Shown here: piece after piece, positions 25,690 through 34,568 of the stretch
Numbering within the stretch: position 1 is the stretch's first letter
How the letters are laid out: every line of letters begins with the position of its first letter
NCBI RefSeq assembly: GCF_040545875.1
Contig: NZ_JBEPMR010000010.1
Reading direction: 5' to 3' (one strand)
Source of the DNA: Faecalicatena_A orotica
GTDB taxonomy: Bacteria > Bacillota > Clostridia > Lachnospirales > Lachnospiraceae
Length of the DNA stretch: 64,000 bases
Notes under the pieces: generated by a model
What the model saw: only the letters and a program-made list of their open reading frames with translations
The model's database searches: none
Told to the model about the DNA's origin: nothing
Translations under genes and position numbers: made by a program

Positions 25690-26901
25690 CTATGCCTTCC
25701 CTTCCGTAATGATATATACCGGATTCAAACCGGTCATCATATGATATGCGCCAAGTTTTCTCGATCTGGATGCCGCAATCTGCACGATCTCAGGTTCCTT
25801 CAGAATGCCTTCCTCCACAGCCTCGATTGCTTCCTTCACTGTTTCCAGAGAGATCGCATTCAGGACAATCCGTACCTCCGGGTTCTTACGCTTCACCGTC
25901 TTCAGAATGTCCTTCAGGTTTCCCGAACTCCCTCCAATGAACACATGGGTAGGTGCTTCCAGATTCAGAAGTGCCTCCGGGGCCGTGCCTTCCACAACCG
26001 TCACCCAGTCCGTCCTGAACTTCTTTTTATTTTCCTCGATCAGAAGCGCCCCTTCCGGATTCTTCTCAATGGCATAGACCCGGACCGTCCCTGACTGCAT
26101 CGCGGCCTCCACCGCAACCGAACCAGTCCCGGCGCCGATATCGTAAACCACTGCATCCTCATGGAGCTGGAGCTTTGCCATACTAACCGCGCGCACCTCG
26201 GATTTTGTCATAGGTACTTTGCCGCGTATGAATTCCTCATCCTCCACATGGCAGAAGGTCCGCCTGCACGGATGTGCATTGAGAATGAGTGCCACATCCA
26301 GCCCGGAACAGTCCTCCGGGGAAAGACTGCTTCCCTTTTTATGTATGATACATTCATCCTCATAGGATAGCCGTCTCCCGATCCAGCAGTCCACATCCTC
26401 CAGACCGTAGTAACGAAGTTTTTCACACAGTGCAGCCCCGCAGGTTTCACCGCCCAGCAGAAGAAAGGTTTTCTCATTGTGTGCCACTGCGTGAATGTAA
26501 TTCTGTATTCTGCCGTGGGCGCTTACAAGGGCGGCATCTTCCCATGAAGTATGGAGCCGGGACGCGAGATAAACGACGGAAGAGATTCCCGGCACGCGTA
26601 TGACCTCATATCCTTCCAATTCGGCTTCCAGCTTTTTTGCCCCGCTGTAGAAACCGGGGTCTCCGGACAGCGCCACCGCGATCTTTTTATATTTTCTGTG
26701 TGCCTCAATATATCCGCGGATCTCATCCGGCAGATAGGCATGAAACACCGGTTTTCCCAAGCCTTTCAGGGCCTCAGTCATCCTTCTGGCACCGATCACA
26801 CAGCCACAGTCACCAAGTAGCCTAAGGGCCTCCCCTGTAAGGGAATCCTGTGCACCCATGCCAATGCCAATCAGGTAAATTGTCTGGTCTTTCTTACACA
26901 T
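25690..26901 (-). CDS. cbiET: Cobalt-precorrin-7 C5-methyltransferase / C15-methyltransferase decarboxylase fusion
   Basis: A 403-residue fusion of CbiE (1-~205: IYLIGIGMGAQDSLTGEA, VALSGDPGFYSGAKKL) and CbiT (~215-403: class I SAM motif VVYDIGAGTGSVAVEAAM, FIGGSSGNLKDIL). It methylates C5 and C15 and decarboxylates the C12 acetate arm. This is the arrangement also seen in CobL of aerobes. It overlaps the cbiH stop by eight bases. Confidence 0.95.
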   Translation of the reverse strand: MCKKDQTIYLIGIGMGAQDSLTGEALRLLGDCGCVIGARRMTEALKGLGKPVFHAYLPDEIRGYIEAHRKYKKIAVALSGDPGFYSGAKKLEAELEGYEVIRVPGISSVVYLASRLHTSWEDAALVSAHGRIQNYIHAVAHNEKTFLLLGGETCGAALCEKLRYYGLEDVDCWIGRRLSYEDECIIHKKGSSLSPEDCSGLDVALILNAHPCRRTFCHVEDEEFIRGKVPMTKSEVRAVSMAKLQLHEDAVVYDIGAGTGSVAVEAAMQSGTVRVYAIEKNPEGALLIEENKKKFRTDWVTVVEGTAPEALLNLEAPTHVFIGGSSGNLKDILKTVKRKNPEVRIVLNAISLETVKEAIEAVEEGILKEPEIVQIAASRSRKLGAYHMMTGLNPVYIITEGKA

Positions 26902-27625
26902 TCCGATATCCTCTCGGTGTTACCATTTTCCCATTAATTTCTATCGTCTGTTCGTTTCCGATGAATACAGTCGTAAACATATCCACCTCCGTGTCTTTCA
27001 GGCGGCTAAGTGTCATGATCTGTGATTCTTCACCATCCCGGCCGATGTTGCGCACCGTTCCGCAGACTGTGTCCCCGGATTTATATTCCAGCATCATCTC
27101 ACAGGCTTTTTTCAGATAGTCCTTCCGTTTCCTGCTGGATGGATTGTACAGGCAGATGACAAAATCAGCCATTGCCGCCGCCTTCACCCGCTTTTCGATC
27201 TTCTCCCAGGGGGTGAGAAGGTCGCTTAAACTGATCACCGCAAAATCATGCATCAACGGGGCGCCCAGCACGGCCGCGCCACCGTTTGCCGCAGTAATTC
27301 CGGGGACGATTTCGACCTCGATTTCAGGATACTCCTTCCCGACCTCAAGCATCAGCCCTGCCATCCCGTATATTCCCGCATCCCCACTGCAGATCATGGC
27401 CACATCCTGCCCTTTTTGAGCCTCCTCAAAAGCCATCTGGCAGCGTTTCACTTCCTGCGTCATGGGCGTTGTCAGAAACACCTTGTCCGGGTATTCTTCT
27501 TTTACCAGATCCACATAGACCGTGTAACCCACGATGATCCCGCACTGCTTTACGGCGGCTTTTGCCTCCATCGTCATCTGCATGTCCGCACCCGGACCCA
27601 AACCTACAACATAAATCTTACCCAT
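26894..27625 (-). CDS. cbiH: Cobalt-factor III C17-methyltransferase
   Basis: A 243-residue corrin ring methyltransferase that starts ring contraction. Motifs: VVGLGPGADMQMTMEA, GYTVYVDL, ICSGDAGIYGMAGLMLEV, PGITAANGGAAVLGAPLMHDFAVISLSD and FVICLYNPSSRKR, all typical of CbiH/CobJ. The start at 27625 follows GGGAGG by eight bases; the frame is open far upstream but inside cbiF. It overlaps both neighbours by eight bases. Some relatives fuse CbiH to CbiG; here cbiG is at 40 kb. Confidence 0.95.
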   Translation of the reverse strand: MGKIYVVGLGPGADMQMTMEAKAAVKQCGIIVGYTVYVDLVKEEYPDKVFLTTPMTQEVKRCQMAFEEAQKGQDVAMICSGDAGIYGMAGLMLEVGKEYPEIEVEIVPGITAANGGAAVLGAPLMHDFAVISLSDLLTPWEKIEKRVKAAAMADFVICLYNPSSRKRKDYLKKACEMMLEYKSGDTVCGTVRNIGRDGEESQIMTLSRLKDTEVDMFTTVFIGNEQTIEINGKMVTPRGYRNV

Positions 27626-28391
27626 TGTCTTTTCCTCCCTCTGATGCCTGACGAAATTCTGTGGTAAACGACGGGTCATACAGTCTGGACCGGTCATACT
27701 CCCCATCCAGCACCTTTCCGACAACAATCAGGGCAGTCTTCGTGATGTTTTCCTTTTCTGCTGTTTTCGCAAGGCTGTCTACTGTACACCTTAGTACTTT
27801 CTCGTCCGGCCAGGTTGCCTTATAGACAATCGCCGCCGGCGTATCTTTCGCATATCCGCCTGCCATCAGTTCCTCCTGAAGCTTCTTCAGCATTCCCGTG
27901 CTTAAGAAAATGACCATTGTTGCCTGATGAGCCGCGAAGCTGCGGATGGATTCCCGTTCCGGCACGGGCGTCCTCCCAGCCATTCTTGTGATGACCACGG
28001 ACTGTGACACATCTGGAAGAGTGTATTCTGCCTTAAGCGCTGACGCCGCGCCGCAGAAAGAACTGACTCCCGGACAGTATTCATAAGAAATTCCTTCTGC
28101 ATCCAGTGCATCCATCTGCTCACGGATTGCCCCGTACAGGCAGGGATCCCCGGTGTGGAGACGGACGACGCTCCTGCCTTCCCTCTCCCCTTTTATCATT
28201 ACTTCCAGAACCTCTTCCAAGGTCATTTTCGCGCTGTTATAAACCTCACAGCCTTCCTTTTTCACCTTCAGAAGGCCCGGATTTACGAGCGAACCTGCAT
28301 ATACAATGATATCCGCTTCCTGAAGATAGCGGTACCCCCTGACCGTGATCAGATCTTCAGCTCCAGAGCCTGCCCCTACAAATAAAATCAT
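27618..28391 (-). CDS. cbiF: Cobalt-precorrin-4 C11-methyltransferase
   Basis: A 257-residue CobM/CbiF enzyme. It starts ILFVGAGSGAEDLITVRG, a variant of the usual GPGDPDLIT motif, followed by ADIIVYAGSLVNPGLL, VRLHTGDPCLYGAIREQ and PGVSSFCGAASALKAEYTLPDVSQSVVITRMAGRT (the last part cited for its family fit). The ATG overlaps the cbiL stop by four bases. Confidence 0.94.
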   Translation of the reverse strand: MILFVGAGSGAEDLITVRGYRYLQEADIIVYAGSLVNPGLLKVKKEGCEVYNSAKMTLEEVLEVMIKGEREGRSVVRLHTGDPCLYGAIREQMDALDAEGISYEYCPGVSSFCGAASALKAEYTLPDVSQSVVITRMAGRTPVPERESIRSFAAHQATMVIFLSTGMLKKLQEELMAGGYAKDTPAAIVYKATWPDEKVLRCTVDSLAKTAEKENITKTALIVVGKVLDGEYDRSRLYDPSFTTEFRQASEGGKDNG

Positions 28392-29143
28392 CTCTTTTCC
28401 CCCTTATCTTTAATGATCACGAGCGAATAGTACCCGGCATCATCCGGTATTTCTTCCACCTGCCTGTAAATATGTTCCTGGCTCATCCCGCAGTTTTCCA
28501 CCATTTCCGCTTCCAGTCCCTTTTCCCTGACTACCTGCTTCACATACGGCATTTTCTTTCCTGCCTTCATCAGTACTTTGGTCCCTTTCAGATCAAGGCT
28601 TTCCTCGACTCCGTAGGAGGCAGGGATAATATGCAGTTCCTCGCGGTTCTCCGCCAGTCCCATGTCCATCCTTGCCGCTGCCGCGCAGAAAGACGGGATT
28701 CCGGGGATCAGTGCAGTCTTCATTCCACGTTTCTTTAACCGCTTATGTACATACAGACATGTAGAATATACGGTCGGGTCTCCCAGTGTAATAAAAGCGA
28801 CATCCTTCCCGGTTCTGAGCAAATCTTCCGTCACTGAAGCACACCTGTCATGGATCTCCTTTAATACCTCTTTTTCCTTCATCATCGGCATAGGCAGAAA
28901 GAGTCTGGCTTTGTATTCCATCTCTGGAACTGCGGGCAGTACAATCTGCCACGCCACACATTTTTCCAGCAGAAGGGGGAACCGGCTTACCGTTCCCGCC
29001 TCCTCATATACAGGTTCCCGGAAGTCCGGGGAAGACACTGCCACCGCAATGACCTCACTTTCCTGTATCGCTTTCACTGCTTTTAAAGTAAGAAGCTCCG
29101 GGTCTCCGGGCCCTACGCCTACTCCGTAAAATATACCGTCCAT
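28388..29143 (-). CDS. cbiL: Cobalt-factor II C20-methyltransferase
   Basis: A 251-residue enzyme methylating C20. Family motifs: FYGVGVGPGDPELLTLKAV at residues 5-23, FITLGDPTVYSTCLYVHKRL, and PGIPSFCAAAARMDMGLAENREELHIIP. AAAGGAG precedes the ATG; 38 bases separate it from cbiD. It acts on the CbiK product in the oxygen-independent route, as the presence of cbiK and cbiD and the absence of cobG and cobN indicate. Confidence 0.94.
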   Translation of the reverse strand: MDGIFYGVGVGPGDPELLTLKAVKAIQESEVIAVAVSSPDFREPVYEEAGTVSRFPLLLEKCVAWQIVLPAVPEMEYKARLFLPMPMMKEKEVLKEIHDRCASVTEDLLRTGKDVAFITLGDPTVYSTCLYVHKRLKKRGMKTALIPGIPSFCAAAARMDMGLAENREELHIIPASYGVEESLDLKGTKVLMKAGKKMPYVKQVVREKGLEAEMVENCGMSQEHIYRQVEEIPDDAGYYSLVIIKDKGEKR

Positions 29144-29181
29144 CTTATGTTCTCTCCTTTATGTATCTGTTGGGTAACTGA

Positions 29182-30360
29182 TCACGGTTTAAGCCGCTGT
29201 ATCTGTTCCAGTAATTCCCGGGTGCCGGATGTACTTCCTAAAATCCCTTCCTCCATAGAAAATACGACCGCCCCGATCTTCAATTTCTCTCCTGCACGGT
29301 GCTTTAAGTGGTACTCAGCCTTCTCAAGGATACTCCGCATAACAACATCCAGCATTCCTTCCTGCTTCAGAAGGTCCACGGCCTCCGTCGTCGTCAGGCT
29401 TCCCATCAGCCTGCCTGTTATTTCCTGTGATGCCCCATGCAGGGCGGCATGTGCCGCAAATACCTCCATCCGGCAGTCTGCCTGTCTGGAATGGGTATTC
29501 ATCACCCCTGCCGCCAGCTTTACAAGCTTCCCGATATGTCCGATGAGGAGAATCCCTTTCATTCCAAGACTGACCGCATAATCGATGGTATCCCCGATAT
29601 AATTACTGCACTTCACAGACAATTCCCCATTAAACTTCAGCGTCTGTGTCAGGAAGTCACTGCCATAGTTGCCGGGTACGACGTAACACCAGTCATAACC
29701 GTTCTCTTTGAGCATCTTCATCTCCAGATGAATCGTAGCTGTCAGCGCCTGCTCACTCATTGGTTCCACGATTCCGCTCGTTCCGAGAACTGAGATGCCT
29801 CCTTCAATCCCGAGACGGGGATTAAAGGTTTTCCGGGCAAGTTCTTTCCCTTTTGGGATGGAGACCACAATTTCGAGCCCGCCTGTGCTGCCAGACTCCT
29901 CTCTCTGGGAATCCACCGCCTGAAGGATCATTCTGCGGGGAACTTTATTTATTGCTGCATCCCCGATCTTCTGCTCCAGTCCCTTCTTTGTCACCCGGCC
30001 GACTCCCTCGCCGCCGTCCAGATGCAGCTCTGTCCCCGGGCATCTGCTGACTTTTGTATAGATAAGGATACCGTCCGTCACATCCGGGTCATCCCCGCTG
30101 TCCTTACGGACCGCACAACTGACCGCATCCTGACCGATTTGTATATCCTCCACATCCAGATAGAGCAAAACACCCTTGGGAGTCAGAAGGGAAACCTGCC
30201 AGATCGTCTCTCCCGTAAGCAGCATATGTGCCGCTGCCTTCGCCGCGGCAGCCGCACAGCTGCCGGTCGTATAACCTGAGCGGAGCTGTTTCTGGTTTTT
30301 CCAGATCAACGCCCCCTGTTTTTCTTCCGACTGGTACCTGTTCAGATCTTTTTCTGTCAT
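29182..30360 (-). CDS. cbiD: Cobalt-precorrin-5B C1-methyltransferase
   Basis: A 392-residue CbiD, marker of the oxygen-independent cobalamin pathway. The family signature RSGYTTGSCAAAAAKAA is near residues 27-43, followed by NPRLGIEGGISVLGTSGIVEPMS and MKGILLIGHIGKLVKLAAGVMNTHSRQAD (in the second half). AAAGGAG precedes the ATG, 12 bases after cbiK. Confidence 0.96.
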   Translation of the reverse strand: MTEKDLNRYQSEEKQGALIWKNQKQLRSGYTTGSCAAAAAKAAAHMLLTGETIWQVSLLTPKGVLLYLDVEDIQIGQDAVSCAVRKDSGDDPDVTDGILIYTKVSRCPGTELHLDGGEGVGRVTKKGLEQKIGDAAINKVPRRMILQAVDSQREESGSTGGLEIVVSIPKGKELARKTFNPRLGIEGGISVLGTSGIVEPMSEQALTATIHLEMKMLKENGYDWCYVVPGNYGSDFLTQTLKFNGELSVKCSNYIGDTIDYAVSLGMKGILLIGHIGKLVKLAAGVMNTHSRQADCRMEVFAAHAALHGASQEITGRLMGSLTTTEAVDLLKQEGMLDVVMRSILEKAEYHLKHRAGEKLKIGAVVFSMEEGILGSTSGTRELLEQIQRLKP

Positions 30361-30372
30361 AAGGATGCTCCT

Positions 30373-31158
30373 TTACATAACTGCTTCGATGTGTTCTATA
30401 TAAATATTGCGGATCCCCCTCATCTCTCCTAATCCTTTGATGACCGCCTTCACCTCATAGCCGGCTTCTTCAAGCTCCGTCTTCCATGAATCTTCTTCTC
30501 CCGCCATGTCATTCTTCGCATGATCTCCTGCCACAAGCATGAACGGCATCAGCATGACCTTCTTTGCACCGGATATTTCCAGTTTTGTCATCACATTTTT
30601 TAAGTCCGGAAACCCTTCCACGGTTCCCACCAGAACCTGACTGTAGCCTAAGGAATGAAACGTGTACTCCAGCGTCGGATATGCTGAATTTGCATGGTGG
30701 TCCGTCCCGTGCCCCATGAATACAAGAACCTCGCCGTCTTCCAGATCTACTTCTGACATCACTGCATGGATTGCCTTCTTATAATCATCCACACTGGTGA
30801 GCAGGGGCTTTCCGACACGGATCTTTCGGAACTTATCTGTGTATTCCATCACATCACACATCATCCTGTCATTTTCAATCCCGTTAATGATATGCGTCGG
30901 CTGCACGATCACATTCTCAATGCCCTCGGCCTCCATCTGCTCCATTGCCTCTTTCACCGTATTAAAATGCAGATTCTCTGTCTTTTTCAGCTTCTTCAGA
31001 ATCATCTGGCTTGTAAATGCACGGTACACCCGGTAATCCGGAAATGTCTCTGCAAACTGCTGTTCGATCTTGTCTATATTCTTTTCCAGAGTATCCATAT
31101 GACTGCTTCCAAAGCTTACAGCCAGTATCGCTTTCTTCGTCTCTGCCGTTCTCTCCAT
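30373..31158 (-). CDS. cbiK: Anaerobic sirohydrochlorin cobaltochelatase
   Basis: A 261-residue class II chelatase inserting Co(II) into sirohydrochlorin. The N-terminus AILAVSFGSSHMDTLEKNIDKIE is typical. Metal-binding histidines are in VFMGHGTDHHANSAYP (about residue 145) and MLVAGDHAKNDMAGE (about 205). No signal peptide, so it is the cytosolic type. It is the first biosynthetic gene after the cobalt transporter genes. Confidence 0.95.
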   Translation of the reverse strand: MERTAETKKAILAVSFGSSHMDTLEKNIDKIEQQFAETFPDYRVYRAFTSQMILKKLKKTENLHFNTVKEAMEQMEAEGIENVIVQPTHIINGIENDRMMCDVMEYTDKFRKIRVGKPLLTSVDDYKKAIHAVMSEVDLEDGEVLVFMGHGTDHHANSAYPTLEYTFHSLGYSQVLVGTVEGFPDLKNVMTKLEISGAKKVMLMPFMLVAGDHAKNDMAGEEDSWKTELEEAGYEVKAVIKGLGEMRGIRNIYIEHIEAVM

Positions 31159-31188
31159 ATCCGTCTCCTTTTATGCAGGTTCGCTGCT

Positions 31189-32043
31189 TTAAACTCCATG
31201 TTCTATATATTGTTCTAACTGTCCCATGCTGACAGGCGGCCGGAGGTTCTCCTTGAGAACCCCCTTTTTTACCAGTTTGTCAAATAATTTCAAAACAGCA
31301 GGTTCTTCCTGATTCGTCATCTCAAGAGCCTCCTGATTCGTACATACCGTGACCGGATCCGCCTGAAGCAGAACTTTCCCTTCGTGCATCAGGACAATCT
31401 CATCCGCCCATGACAGGGCATAATCAATATCATGGGTAGCCATTAGTATCGTGATTCCTTCATCTGCCAGCCTGTCCACTATCTGGTTCACCATCTTCGT
31501 ATGTTTCGCATCCAGGGCAGCCGCCGGTTCATCCAGAATAATCACATCGGGATGCATAACAAGGATGTCAGCGATCGAAACCTGCTTCTTTTGTCCCCCG
31601 CTCAGGGCATGTGCCGGACGGTCACAAAAAGGCGTAATCTCCAGATATTCAATCACCTGCTCGATATCCTTTCTCACTTCATCCTCCGGCAGCCCCAGAT
31701 TCAGAGGTCCAAAAGAGATTTCCTGATAAACACTCGCCGAAAATAACTGGTTATCCGGGTCCTGGAAGACAATCCCTACCTTGCTCCTTAAGTCAAGCAG
31801 CCCCTTTTTGGAATAGTCAACAGGTTTCCCATTAAACAGAATCGTTCCACTGTCCGGCCTGTAGATGCCATTACAGCATAAAAACAGTGTGGATTTACCG
31901 CATCCATTTGCACCCATGAAGGCGACTTTCTGCCCTCTCTTAATCCGGAGGCTGACACCGTTTAATGAATGCGGTCCATCCTCCTCGTAGGCATAGTGAA
32001 CATCTTTTACTTCTATTATAATATCCTCTGTACCTATACTCAT
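31189..32043 (-). CDS. cbiO: Cobalt ECF transporter ATPase
   Basis: A 284-residue ABC ATPase: Walker A MGANGCGKSTLF, Q-loop FQDPDNQLFSASVYQEISFGP, signature LSGGQKKQVSIADIL, Walker B VIILDEPAAALD, and a switch histidine in MATHDIDYAL. The ATG at 32043 is chosen because GGAGG lies eight bases before it and it overlaps the cbiQ stop by four bases. Partner of CbiQ, CbiN and CbiM. Confidence 0.95.
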   Translation of the reverse strand: MSIGTEDIIIEVKDVHYAYEEDGPHSLNGVSLRIKRGQKVAFMGANGCGKSTLFLCCNGIYRPDSGTILFNGKPVDYSKKGLLDLRSKVGIVFQDPDNQLFSASVYQEISFGPLNLGLPEDEVRKDIEQVIEYLEITPFCDRPAHALSGGQKKQVSIADILVMHPDVIILDEPAAALDAKHTKMVNQIVDRLADEGITILMATHDIDYALSWADEIVLMHEGKVLLQADPVTVCTNQEALEMTNQEEPAVLKLFDKLVKKGVLKENLRPPVSMGQLEQYIEHGV

Positions 32044-32813
32044 ACCAGTTTCCTCCATATCGTAAGACCGAGCAGCAGAAGCTCAAAGAGCAGGATTCCC
32101 ACCGCCTCCTTTTTCTTCACAGGATGCTGTACACTAAGCACCTTTATTTTTCCGTTATAGCATCTGGACTCCATCGCATCATACAAAAAATTAGACCGTC
32201 TGAGTGCTCTGATAAAGAGTCCTGCCCCCATATGCCCGAATGACTTCACAGATGTTTTCAGATTTTTATTGCCCAGTCTGGACTTCTGTGAAACCATGAT
32301 GGCGGAAGCTGTTTCCATCAGCACGAAGATGAACCTGTAGATCAGCATCATTAGTTCAATCATCATCTCCGGACAGTGCATTTTGCCTAATACATCGAGA
32401 ATATCTGTCATTGTTGTATTTAAGGATAAAAAGTACAGACAGGATACACTTGCCATAGCAGTTGCTATCAGCTGGATGGCGAATGCCAGAGATGCTTTGC
32501 TTCCTGTGATAAAAAAGGTGCCCACTGGCACCGCATATGCATCCAGTGGGACCTTAGAAAAGTTTACGATAATCGCAAGAGTACTCAGTATAAGAAATGT
32601 AAATGGTACAGCCAGCAGACGTATGTATCGTCCAAATGAAATCCCGCCCTTTTTTACCGTCAGGAACCCATTTACCCAAAAAGCGATTCCCGCTATTAAA
32701 AGAGAGCGGCTGATGATGCAGAATAAAAGTGTCATGACAGAAAATATGAATTTCTCCCCTGCATTCACAAGCCTAAGCTTCGAACGATAACAAAGCTTAT
32801 CCACTACAATCAT
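32040..32813 (-). CDS. cbiQ: Cobalt ECF transporter transmembrane protein
   Basis: A 257-residue membrane protein with about five hydrophobic segments. The coupling region to the ATPase carries the two Ala-Arg-Gly-like motifs of EcfT proteins in divergent form (MESRCYNGKIKVL near the end, VSQKSRLGNKN earlier). The opening MIVVDKLCYRSKLRLVNAGEKF is CbiQ-like. GAGGAG precedes the ATG. Confidence 0.92.
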   Translation of the reverse strand: MIVVDKLCYRSKLRLVNAGEKFIFSVMTLLFCIISRSLLIAGIAFWVNGFLTVKKGGISFGRYIRLLAVPFTFLILSTLAIIVNFSKVPLDAYAVPVGTFFITGSKASLAFAIQLIATAMASVSCLYFLSLNTTMTDILDVLGKMHCPEMMIELMMLIYRFIFVLMETASAIMVSQKSRLGNKNLKTSVKSFGHMGAGLFIRALRRSNFLYDAMESRCYNGKIKVLSVQHPVKKKEAVGILLFELLLLGLTIWRKLV

Positions 32814-32850
32814 ATCTTGCTCCTCTCCGGCGCAGTTTCGTTATTTTTCT

Positions 32851-33165
32851 TTATTCTTCGCTTTTCTGCCATTTCCTGCGCTCGACAAAGCGTCCCATTA
32901 CAAATGCAATCACGCCGACACCGATTCCTGTCTGGAGACAGAAGATAAGGCTTTCTACTTCTCCCGGAATTTCTCCGCCCAAAGCAGTTTCCAGAATCGG
33001 AGTAAACCAGGGAGTATATTCACCGCCCTGCAGTTCTTCCACTACAACGCTTCCCGCATCGTCAGAGCCGCCGAACTCGGCCCCCTTTAACGCAAACAGG
33101 GGAACAAACGCGATCAATGCCGCGATAATTAATAAAATGATAACTGTTTTTGCATTCTTACTCAT
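32851..33165 (-). CDS. cbiN: Cobalt transport protein CbiN
   Basis: A 104-residue protein with membrane segments at about 8-27 and 78-95 and an extracytoplasmic loop containing FGGSDDAGS and YTPWFTPI, as expected for CbiN. It loads cobalt onto CbiM and takes the place of an external binding protein. One base after the cbiM stop, with AAGGAGG inside the cbiM end. Confidence 0.93.
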   Translation of the reverse strand: MSKNAKTVIILLIIAALIAFVPLFALKGAEFGGSDDAGSVVVEELQGGEYTPWFTPILETALGGEIPGEVESLIFCLQTGIGVGVIAFVMGRFVERRKWQKSEE

Positions 33166-33166
33166 C

Positions 33167-33916
33167 TTACTTTGCCTCCTTCATAAATCCGATTGCCTTC
33201 AGTTCCGGTTTTGCATAAGACTCAAGCGCCATTACGATAATAACGGTGAGGATACCTTCGATGACCGCCAGCGGAATCTGTGTAGGTGCAAACACACCGA
33301 GGAATTTCACTGCTGAAGCAGCGACACCGCCGGATTCTGACGGATACGCAAGTGCAAGCTGGATACTTGTCACACAATATGTAAACAGATCGCCTAAACA
33401 TGCAGCCAGAAATACGGTAACCTTTTTATTTACCTTGCATTTCATACACAGCTTATATATTCCAAATGACAGAAGCGGTCCTGCAATAGCCATTGAGAAT
33501 GTATTGGCTCCCAGTGATGTAAGGCCGCCATGTGCAAGCAGGATTGCCTGAAATAAAAGTACGATAATTCCAAGTATACTAACAGCCGCAGGTCCAAAAA
33601 GGATCGCTCCGAGTCCGGTTCCTGTCATATGGGAACAGCTTCCTGTTACAGAAGGAATCTTCAGGGATGAAATTACGAAAATAAACGCCCCTGCCATCGC
33701 GATCAGTGTGATGGATTTGCGGTTCTCTTTCATTCTTTTCTTCAGGGAAATAAATCCGGCTGCTAAGAATGGGACACAAATAACGCCCCATGCAATACAG
33801 TATCCTGCCGGAAGGTACCCTTCCATAATGTGCATTGCATTGACTGCCGGTGTGACTGCAAACATCACGGCGAACGCGATGGATGCTTTGAGTAAGATTT
33901 TTTCTTTTTTTGTCAT
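33167..33916 (-). CDS. cbiM: Cobalt ECF transporter substrate-binding component
   Basis: A 249-residue polytopic protein. After a signal-like N-terminus it has NAMHIMEGYLPAGYCIAWG; in CbiM the histidine just behind the initial residue of the mature chain coordinates Co(II). GSCSHMTGTGLGAILFGP is another family block. It is the first gene after the riboswitch leader. RBS AAGGAGAG is present. Confidence 0.95.
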   Translation of the reverse strand: MTKKEKILLKASIAFAVMFAVTPAVNAMHIMEGYLPAGYCIAWGVICVPFLAAGFISLKKRMKENRKSITLIAMAGAFIFVISSLKIPSVTGSCSHMTGTGLGAILFGPAAVSILGIIVLLFQAILLAHGGLTSLGANTFSMAIAGPLLSFGIYKLCMKCKVNKKVTVFLAACLGDLFTYCVTSIQLALAYPSESGGVAASAVKFLGVFAPTQIPLAVIEGILTVIIVMALESYAKPELKAIGFMKEAK

Positions 33917-34018
33917 GTCTTTCTCTCTCCTTTTTTGTGAATTTGCTGAAAATAGCCCAGGTCCATCACAAAATCGTTAGAGATTCGTAAGGACAACTGG
34001 TCATCTCCCCGTAACCAT

Positions 34019-34211
34019 CCAGATCTTTCTAAAAGCGGGTGTTCTGACTCAAGTATCATCACGATATTCCGCCTTCCCATGAGAATCCCCACAGTGACCT
34101 TATGGAATACCGCTCCTCTAATACAGCAACGGGTATTGTGCAGGATTCCAACCTGCTTCCCCTGCCGTTTTAATAAAACGGCTTACTTTTAAACTGTCTG
34201 CCAGATCTGAA
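34019..34211 (-). ncRNA. Cobalamin riboswitch of the large operon
   Basis: Minus-strand transcript. Recognised by the order GGGGAAGCAGGTTGGAATCC, then a TCACTGTG segment in place of the B12-box CACTGT core, then GGGAAGGCGG and GAGTCAGAACACCCGC, matching the class I cobalamin aptamer. P1 can be formed by CAGATCT at the 5' end (34203-34209) and AGATCTG at the 3' end (34020-34026). It lies between the mapped promoter-like sequence and cbiM and probably switches off the operon when adenosylcobalamin is high. The 3' segment to the cbiM ribosome site is the expression platform; the exact switch structure was not resolved. Confidence 0.88.
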
Positions 34212-34317
34212 CTATGCTTATTGGGCCTCTGGCCCGAATAAGATTTGTAAATTGAACAAGAGCTGTTCAACCCGATTGAGCCCTGCCTGATTATACATGT
34301 AGAATTCAATCTTAAAA

Positions 34318-34346
34318 ATTTTATCACACTTCATAAAAATATGCAA
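34318..34346 (-). promoter_or_regulatory. Promoter of the cobalamin operon
   Basis: Minus-strand -35 TTGCAT (34341-34346) and -10 TAAAAT (34318-34323) with a 17-base spacer. Initiation near 34310 would give a leader of roughly 390 bases holding hairpins (TTGAACA/TGTTCAA, and GGGCC/GGCCC inside a longer CTTATT/AATAAG stem) and then the riboswitch. Confidence 0.6.
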
Positions 34347-34513
34347 TCCGTGACCGGGCCGTAAAACGGCCTCTATTGCAAAAATATCTACGCATATATT
34401 ATTGTAAACGGCTGTTCCCCCTATGTATTGTAATTTTTTAAGGATACTTTGTAGGAATTATAGAAATCCGGGCAACTGCGGCCGAGGGATTATAAACTAG
34501 TAAAGATTACCAT

Positions 34514-34545
34514 AAAAAAGATGGCCCCGCGTGCTGCCGGCCATC
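34514..34545 (-). terminator. Intrinsic terminator after the corrinoid activator gene
   Basis: Stem GATGGCC/GGCCATC with a 12-base loop; on the minus strand it is followed by six T. It lies 24 bases beyond the stop codon at 34569 and ends the corrinoid protein/activator transcript before the next promoter region. Confidence 0.8.
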
Positions 34546-34568
34546 CTTTTTATATTCTAAAAGGAATG

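Noticed and set aside
27626..27727. Longer start for cbiH
   Set aside because: The added 34 residues lie within cbiF and do not resemble the family; GGGAGG lies before the ATG at 27625.
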